A stretch of 64,000 nucleotides of DNA, from positions 139,930,355-139,994,354 of the forward strand of contig OZ018324.1 in assembly GCA_963969495.1 (NCBI GenBank), read 5' to 3'. The position numbers and the translations under genes were made by a program. Under the pieces are notes generated by a model. The model was given only the letters and a program-made list of their open reading frames with translations, had not been told where the DNA came from and searched no databases. Positions 59,181-64,000 of the stretch are shown here, one piece after another (within the stretch, counting starts at the first letter, position 1; every line of letters begins with the position of its first letter). This stretch comes from Ceratothoa steindachneri. Its lineage: Eukaryota; Arthropoda; Malacostraca; Isopoda; Cymothoidae.

Positions 59181-61375
59181 TCGCTGGAAAACTTATGTAA
59201 ATCTCAATGTAAATACGCTTTCTCCAGGAACCGAAGATTTTCTAACTATACCTAAAATTTTTCACTTTCCTATTATATGAGAACATCTTCCCCACTCTAC
59301 TCCCTCGTACTATATAGTCTATTCTTCTATAAATTTCGCCCTTTACTCTTCCAAAAGAAAGTCAGAATTTTTCAGGGAGCTGTTTCGGAAAGTCATTTTA
59401 GATCAGAGGTCAGACTTGTGTTTTACATATCAGGGGATTAGTGGTCAGTTCATCTGCAGTGTTGTTAATTTGTCTGTTCTTAGGTTAAGCCTCCATCTGT
59501 ACTCATTATGTTGTTTGCCAGAGAATAAACATAACGGAACTCTCCGTTAAAATCTGGTTTTGCCATAAATTGTTCCAAAATTCTGTGTTTTTTCTCTATG
59601 ATCAAGTGCAAATTTTATTATTATAAAGGTGTAACGAGAGATTCAATATGAAAAATAAAGCAGACATGAAATGACACAAATATTGAAATACAGCTTGAAG
59701 GAGATGGAGTATAATTAATTCACAAAAAAAATCAGCAAAAACAAAACAGCCGATTTCCAGAAACAAGAGGACAAATATTGTGAAATAAACATTCAAATAG
59801 TTTGGATTGTTTTTTGTTGGTTATATAATGAATATAAGATAGGTTGACTGACCTATCTCTAATTTGGGGTTATAATATTTAATATTGACTTTTGATTACG
59901 GAAGTTTCATATATTTTTCGCAGATATTAAAATAGTAAAATCTTAAACGGTTCCACCACTTTTACATTAAGTAGTGTATTCCCGTACTCAACAAAATTAT
60001 TTCTTAGATACGCATCTCCCAAATCTATTACTAATGCCCATGAAGGAGCAAATTCTTGAATGTATTTAGCGTCAGGTGCTTCCAATATATGAATATCAGC
60101 AGCTTACAAATGGAGCAATTAAAATTCCTTAGTGAAAATTGAACGAACCTTGCACACACAAGAAGTGCGATAGCAAAAACTAAGTCAAGCGGAAAAATTG
60201 TGCAGTGAAAGGAATGCTTTCGTTTGGATACCTTTACTCTTTCAGAGGTTGATAGATGAAAAATGTAACAAGAATAGGAATTGAAAAATTTCAACGTGCC
60301 TGGCTACCAAAACCTTATGGCCAAACAGAAGTAAAAAAAAATGAATATACATGAGAATTTATCATAATTTAACTTTATGTTGCAATTAAACATAATAAAA
60401 CAAGTAAATTAAAACATCATATTCAGATCATTGGTTAAGAGATAACGAGATAAAAATATGATGTTACTGGCTAACAGGGAACCAGATTTACTTGTAAAAG
60501 CTGAAATTATTGAACAACTAAAAGAGCTTTAACAACTATTTGGTGCAAGCTAATTAATTATATTGGACAAAATCCAATTCATTGTCTAAGATTTTTAGCT
60601 GACTTAGGACAATTTTGATGTGTTAATCCAAAACCCATTTGGTTTGGGTCATTCATGTGAACGTTTTGTCTTATCGCCCATTATGTTCTTACCTTTTTTA
60701 CATATACGGCTATTTTCTATATATATGAGGCAAAATTTTTCTTATTTCTTTAAATAAACGAATAATTGAAAGCTTACATCTGATAACTTTTGACTAATTG
60801 GTATTTTTCTTTTTCAAGTCAATGAAACGGATTTGGACAGATCTTCTGCTACATCTACGTCAACTACATCGTAGTTCCTAACAAAAATCTAGTCACAACT
60901 TTCTTCTTTTGGTATAAAACTAGCTGACAGGATAAAGATGGACACTACCCCATAGTATCTAAGTTATGCACGGACGATCTGCTTCGTTTGACCAAGGGCA
61001 ATAAGAGGGTTTTAAGTTTGGTATTCCCATGGCATTAAATGCTACCTATGGGCTATTGATTTAACTGAAATCAACAGAAAATACCTGATCAGGATCGAAT
61101 ATCCTGATATTTAATGAGTAAGTTGTCCAGTAGATCAGTGCGATGAAATTCAAGTATTTGTCTTTGGACAACTTCTTGACCTTAGTGACAAATATTACTT
61201 CACTTTTGAAGAAAATAAGGAAGAAAGGTTTTTTGACGATGATGTTTTTCACATTCTTTTTCCTCAAAGGATATAAATGATATAGCGTAGGAGCTCATCT
61301 TATTATATTCCTCTTCCAAAATGTTGGCATCCAGATTGATAGAAAAACATCCTTTCTGAGAGCAGTTCCATCACC
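59181..61375. other. AT-rich stretch without recognisable features
   Basis: Short open frames at 59602-59796, 60031-60294 and 61061-61267 have no recognisable domain. Confidence 0.35.
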
Positions 61376-61379
61376 TTCG

Positions 61380-61624
61380 ACCTAAGCGGACATCAAGAAG
61401 ACCTCCGTTTTATTCTGAAGAGAAGGACTTGATCTACTGTACAAATATTGCGCAGCTTCTGCACAAGGTTGAATTACAGGAGCTCGAACCCAAACATTTG
61501 AGACTGTTAATTGAAAGCACAAAGCGATTACTGAACCAAGTTCTGTTACAAAACAGCAACAAGTTTGGCTCTGTAATCCGCGTTCAATTGAGTACAATGA
61601 ACAAGAAGTATAAATCCTTTAAGT

Positions 61625-61626
<2 letters not shown>
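61380..61626 (+). pseudogene. Remnant of a widespread invertebrate hypothetical protein
   Basis: The plus-strand frame reads YSEEKDLIYCTNIAQLLHKV, then EPKHLRLLIESTKRLLNQVL, then NSNKFGSV. The pattern 'D-xx-C-dI-LL ... W-RL-IDSSKRSLK-VLLHN-NK-SV' is familiar from repeated hypothetical proteins in many invertebrate genomes. I recall this from experience only and do not know the function. The frame ends beside the (AT)n at 61626. Probably a mobile-element gene fragment. Confidence 0.35.

Positions 61627-61658
<32 letters not shown>
61626..61658. repeat. (AT)n microsatellite
   Basis: AT run of about 33 bases, some 36 bases left of mariner copy 2. Confidence 0.95.
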
Positions 61659-61659
<1 letters not shown>

Positions 61660-61694
61660 TTAAAGCCAGTACCAGTATTCGGAACATACGATGA

Positions 61695-62600
61695 GCGGGC
61701 AATAAGTTTTGCAATTCGGATATAAGGAAACGAGATATGAGGAAAAGTGTTTAATTATTTTTCAAGATAACTACCATCGACTTTAAAGCACTTGTGCCAC
61801 TTGTCCAGGAGGCTTCGAATTCGTGACAACCAGAAATCTCCCGACTGCTGTTCAATCCACTCCTGGACATCTTCATCGTCCCCAAACCGGCGTCCACGCA
61901 GTGCAGTCTTGAGCTGGCGGAATAAAAAGTAGTCACTAGGGGCCAGATCTTGATTGTAGGGGGGATGGTTGAGCTCCTCAAATCCGCACTCGCGCAGGGC
62001 AGCTTGTTCAACTCTGGCCTTGTGAACTTTGATGACGTTGAAGTCGATCATGGGACGTTAGGTTTCTAAGGACCCAACGGGCAGAGACCTTGGTCACGGC
62101 CAAATTTTCGTGGATGATGTTGATAAGACTTCCATATGATATTCCAAGTTCTCGCTCGATTTCCTCGACTTTCAAACGTCGACTTTCGAGGATCATTCTC
62201 TCCACACAGGCCACATTATCCTCGTTGGTAACGTCTGATGGGCGTCCTGGACGGGGGTCATCTTCAAGGCACTCACCACCATGGCGTGACCATGGCGAGC
62301 AATGGTTGCATAGGAAGGGTCGGTGTCGTTGTACACTGCAACCATGCGTTCATGGATCTGTTTTGCATTTTTTTCTTCCTTGGTGAAAAATTTGATCACT
62401 GAGCGGTGCTCAACCTTCTCTACTTTGGAAAAAATTGTGACTGACGATCTGCGATCAGCAAATGCTTCTTAAATAGACGAGGCAGGAGTGTACAGCTGCA
62501 GATCCTGACTTGTCATAGCTTGTCCTAACATCACCTACAAACAGCCATCCCCCTTCCCCTGTATTGCCCTACCGATTCACAAAACCTCTTGACCGCCCCT
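61695..62600 (-). mobile_element. Mariner copy 2 with both TIRs
   Basis: Inverted repeats: left GCGGGCAATAAGTTTTGCAA continuing TTCGG (61695-61719), and right CCGATTCACAAAACCTCTTG continuing ACCGCCCCT (62572-62600). The span is about 906 bp, against about 1.3 kb for a complete mariner, because of an internal deletion. The copy is non-autonomous. Confidence 0.8.
61755..62430 (-). pseudogene. Mariner transposase with deleted catalytic core
   Basis: Reading leftwards, the N-terminus is KVEKVEHRSVIKFFTKEEKN with DTDPSYATIAR. VERMILESRRLKVEEIEREL and KVSARWVLRNLTSHDR follow. The deletion junction is at MIDFNVIKVHKARVEQAALREC, the same point as in copy 1. After it comes CGFEELNHPPYNQDLAPSDY, the third-block region in which the family's SPD reads NQD. 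GRRFGDDEDVQEWIEQQ and the end SYLEK complete it. The first catalytic Asp region is absent, and the N-terminal part is frameshifted near 62270. Confidence 0.85.
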
Positions 62601-63255
62601 TCTATATAGTTTCGAACATTAGCTATGTTCATCTTCAGCCTATAATGGAGTAAAACAATATGAAAGCAAGCAAGCTTAGAATTCATAGAGAGATATATGT
62701 TTTGATTGCTGATAATAAATTAAATTTGAGAGAAAATAATGCGGCAATGTAATAATGAATATTAGAGTTTAGCAAAACTTTCAAGAAAACAATGCAAAAA
62801 TTACCTAGAGAGGAGAATGTGAACTTACAAAGAAAAAAATTGCCAAATTATGAAAACAAATTGAAAAAACATGCAAAAATAAAAAATTAAAATTAAATAA
62901 ATGAATGAACACTTACCAACTTGAGAGAAGGACAGGAATCAAATGATTTAATATGTGGGGAATTTCAAATGAGCTAAACAAGGTAGTTGTTTAAAATAAT
63001 TTAAATATGGTTAACCAACTAATAGAACATTATAATTATCGGGTCATTGAGTGAGTTGTTATTAAATCTTAGGTCAAAATGAATTATAAAACAAACAAAA
63101 ATAAGATATTTGAATTAATAGATGTAAAGTGGTGTAGACAACTGACTTGAATTTAATTTTGGATTAAGAAGTAAGCATTTGAATAAATAGAGATTCCAAA
63201 ATGTTGAGATCTACGGATTTATCCGCAGAACCCAAAACTTTAAAATTTAAGGGGG
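62601..63255. other. AT-rich stretch without recognisable features
   Basis: No ORF or repeat signal between mariner copy 2 and PLE4. Confidence 0.35.
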
Positions 63256-63259
63256 ACAA

Positions 63260-64000
63260 TAATGAGGTACATTTATTCGAACGATTCCTTATTGCAGAGA
63301 ATTTCCGTTTAGAAACGGGTGTTTCTGTGTAGTGGGAACCCCGCTATGTTTGCAAATCCTCAGCTTCAATTGTAGCGTAGTTTTACCTACGTAGCGTGTT
63401 TGGCAAATTGCACACCTAAATTGGTAAACAAGTGAGGACTTGAGTGGCAAGGGTAGCTTCTTCTTATGAGACAAGTAGTTTTTAAGAGAGATAGTGTTAA
63501 TTGGGATACAGTAGAATTCGATTTATGGATAAACTTTAGCTAAGATGAGTTTGTTGATCAGCGAGCTAATGTAGGGTATATTGAGATATATTTTCTCTCT
63601 CGATAAATTAGATTTGGCAAGAGAAATCACGTGTATTTTATTTAGGAAACTTTTCATCAATTTTTCGAGTAAGGATGGTAGGAATAAGTTAAATTTACAA
63701 AATTGTTTGAGATAAGACATCTCATTAGGAAAATTGTTCCAGTCAGAGCATATTCTGAAACACGGTTATTCTGCAGCTTACAGATGATATTTTGGAGCAG
63801 TTTGGTAAACTCGAGAAATAATTAGTGCCAAGCAGAGTGGACGTGAATTTTCTATACACTGAAGTAGAAATTTTATTTTCTAACCGGGTGATCTAAATGT
63901 CCATAAATGAAAGAGAGTTATTAGTTTCGTGCTCCAGTGTAAATTTGATGTTGTGATGCTGGGAATTGATGTAATTTTGAAAATGAGAGGAATGATTCTT
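63260..64000 (-). pseudogene. PLE4: C-terminal part, cut by window edge
   Basis: The minus-strand reading enters at 64000 with NYINSQHHNIKFTLEHETNN and LSFMDI, the end of the RT palm region. VYRKFTSTLLGTNYFSS (about 63840-63790) and thumb-like sequence (63720-63523) follow. The GIY-YIG part is at 63450-63370 (SSLVYQFRCAICQTRYVGKT, then LKLRICKH). The RT catalytic motif would lie beyond the window. One stop follows SFMDI and several breaks separate the blocks. It resembles PLE1 and PLE2 more than PLE3 in the SLVY-C-IC spacing. Confidence 0.8.

Overview
This is a 64 kb window of AT-rich animal DNA made almost entirely of decayed transposable elements. I could not support a single intact host gene. 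The mixture is typical of an invertebrate, most likely an arthropod (crustacean or chelicerate rather than a model insect), though the species cannot be named from sequence alone. The evidence is RNase H-bearing I/Jockey/R1-type LINEs, a craniofacial-development-protein-2-like LINE, many GIY-YIG-bearing Penelope-like elements (PLEs), SETMAR-type mariners, Tc1, piggyBac, Gypsy and long (AT)n tracts. Almost every coding frame is broken by stops, frameshifts or deletions.

Layout: 1-4080 LINE A1 (ORF1 zinc knuckles, deleted endonuclease, RT, RNase H, + strand); 4090-7730 LINE A2 (+), abutting on its right a Gypsy-type protease fragment (7762-8090, -); 8430-9010 GC-rich LTR-like block; 9269-12345 an (AT)n tract and PLE1 (-) flanked by direct repeats; 12490-15770 LINE B1 (+), interrupted by a short repeat-bearing insertion; 15970-17000 Tc1 relic (+); 18180-18690 possible transposase remnant (-); 20285-21127 mariner copy 1 (-); 21640-21830 large (AT)n; 22500-25660 two GC-rich LTR-like blocks; 27060-29720 Gypsy pol relic (-); 29745-30860 LINE B2 (+); 31-37 kb almost featureless.

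From 37170 to 41400 an RTE/CR1-group-like LINE lies on the minus strand. It is split in frame by a 1311-bp solo LTR (37843-39153) with TG...CA ends and a 5-bp target duplication, and the LTR carries its own ~80-bp tandem array. 41490-44420 holds the LINE 5' region, a PLE N-terminal piece and the PLE2 C-terminal piece. 45570-46640 contains tRNA-derived SINE copies in inverted orientation. 46960-48010 is another GC-rich block, and 48485-48760 has (CT)n(AT)n plus a PLE-end-like segment with a perfect palindrome.

50460-58460 reads best as one nested locus. A minus-strand LTR element (3' LTR to 52578, polypurine tract, integrase, protease) is interrupted at a TTAA by a piggyBac relic, which is followed by PLE3 lying between two (AT)n tracts. 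An LTR end of the same family lies at 58341-58460. The right end has a hammerhead-like motif, an unknown coding remnant, mariner copy 2 (61695-62600, -) with both TIRs, and PLE4 running off the edge. The most notable patterns are the repeated PLE/(AT)n adjacency, degenerate hammerhead-like motifs beside PLEs, the TSD-proven solo LTR, and two mariner copies sharing one internal deletion junction.
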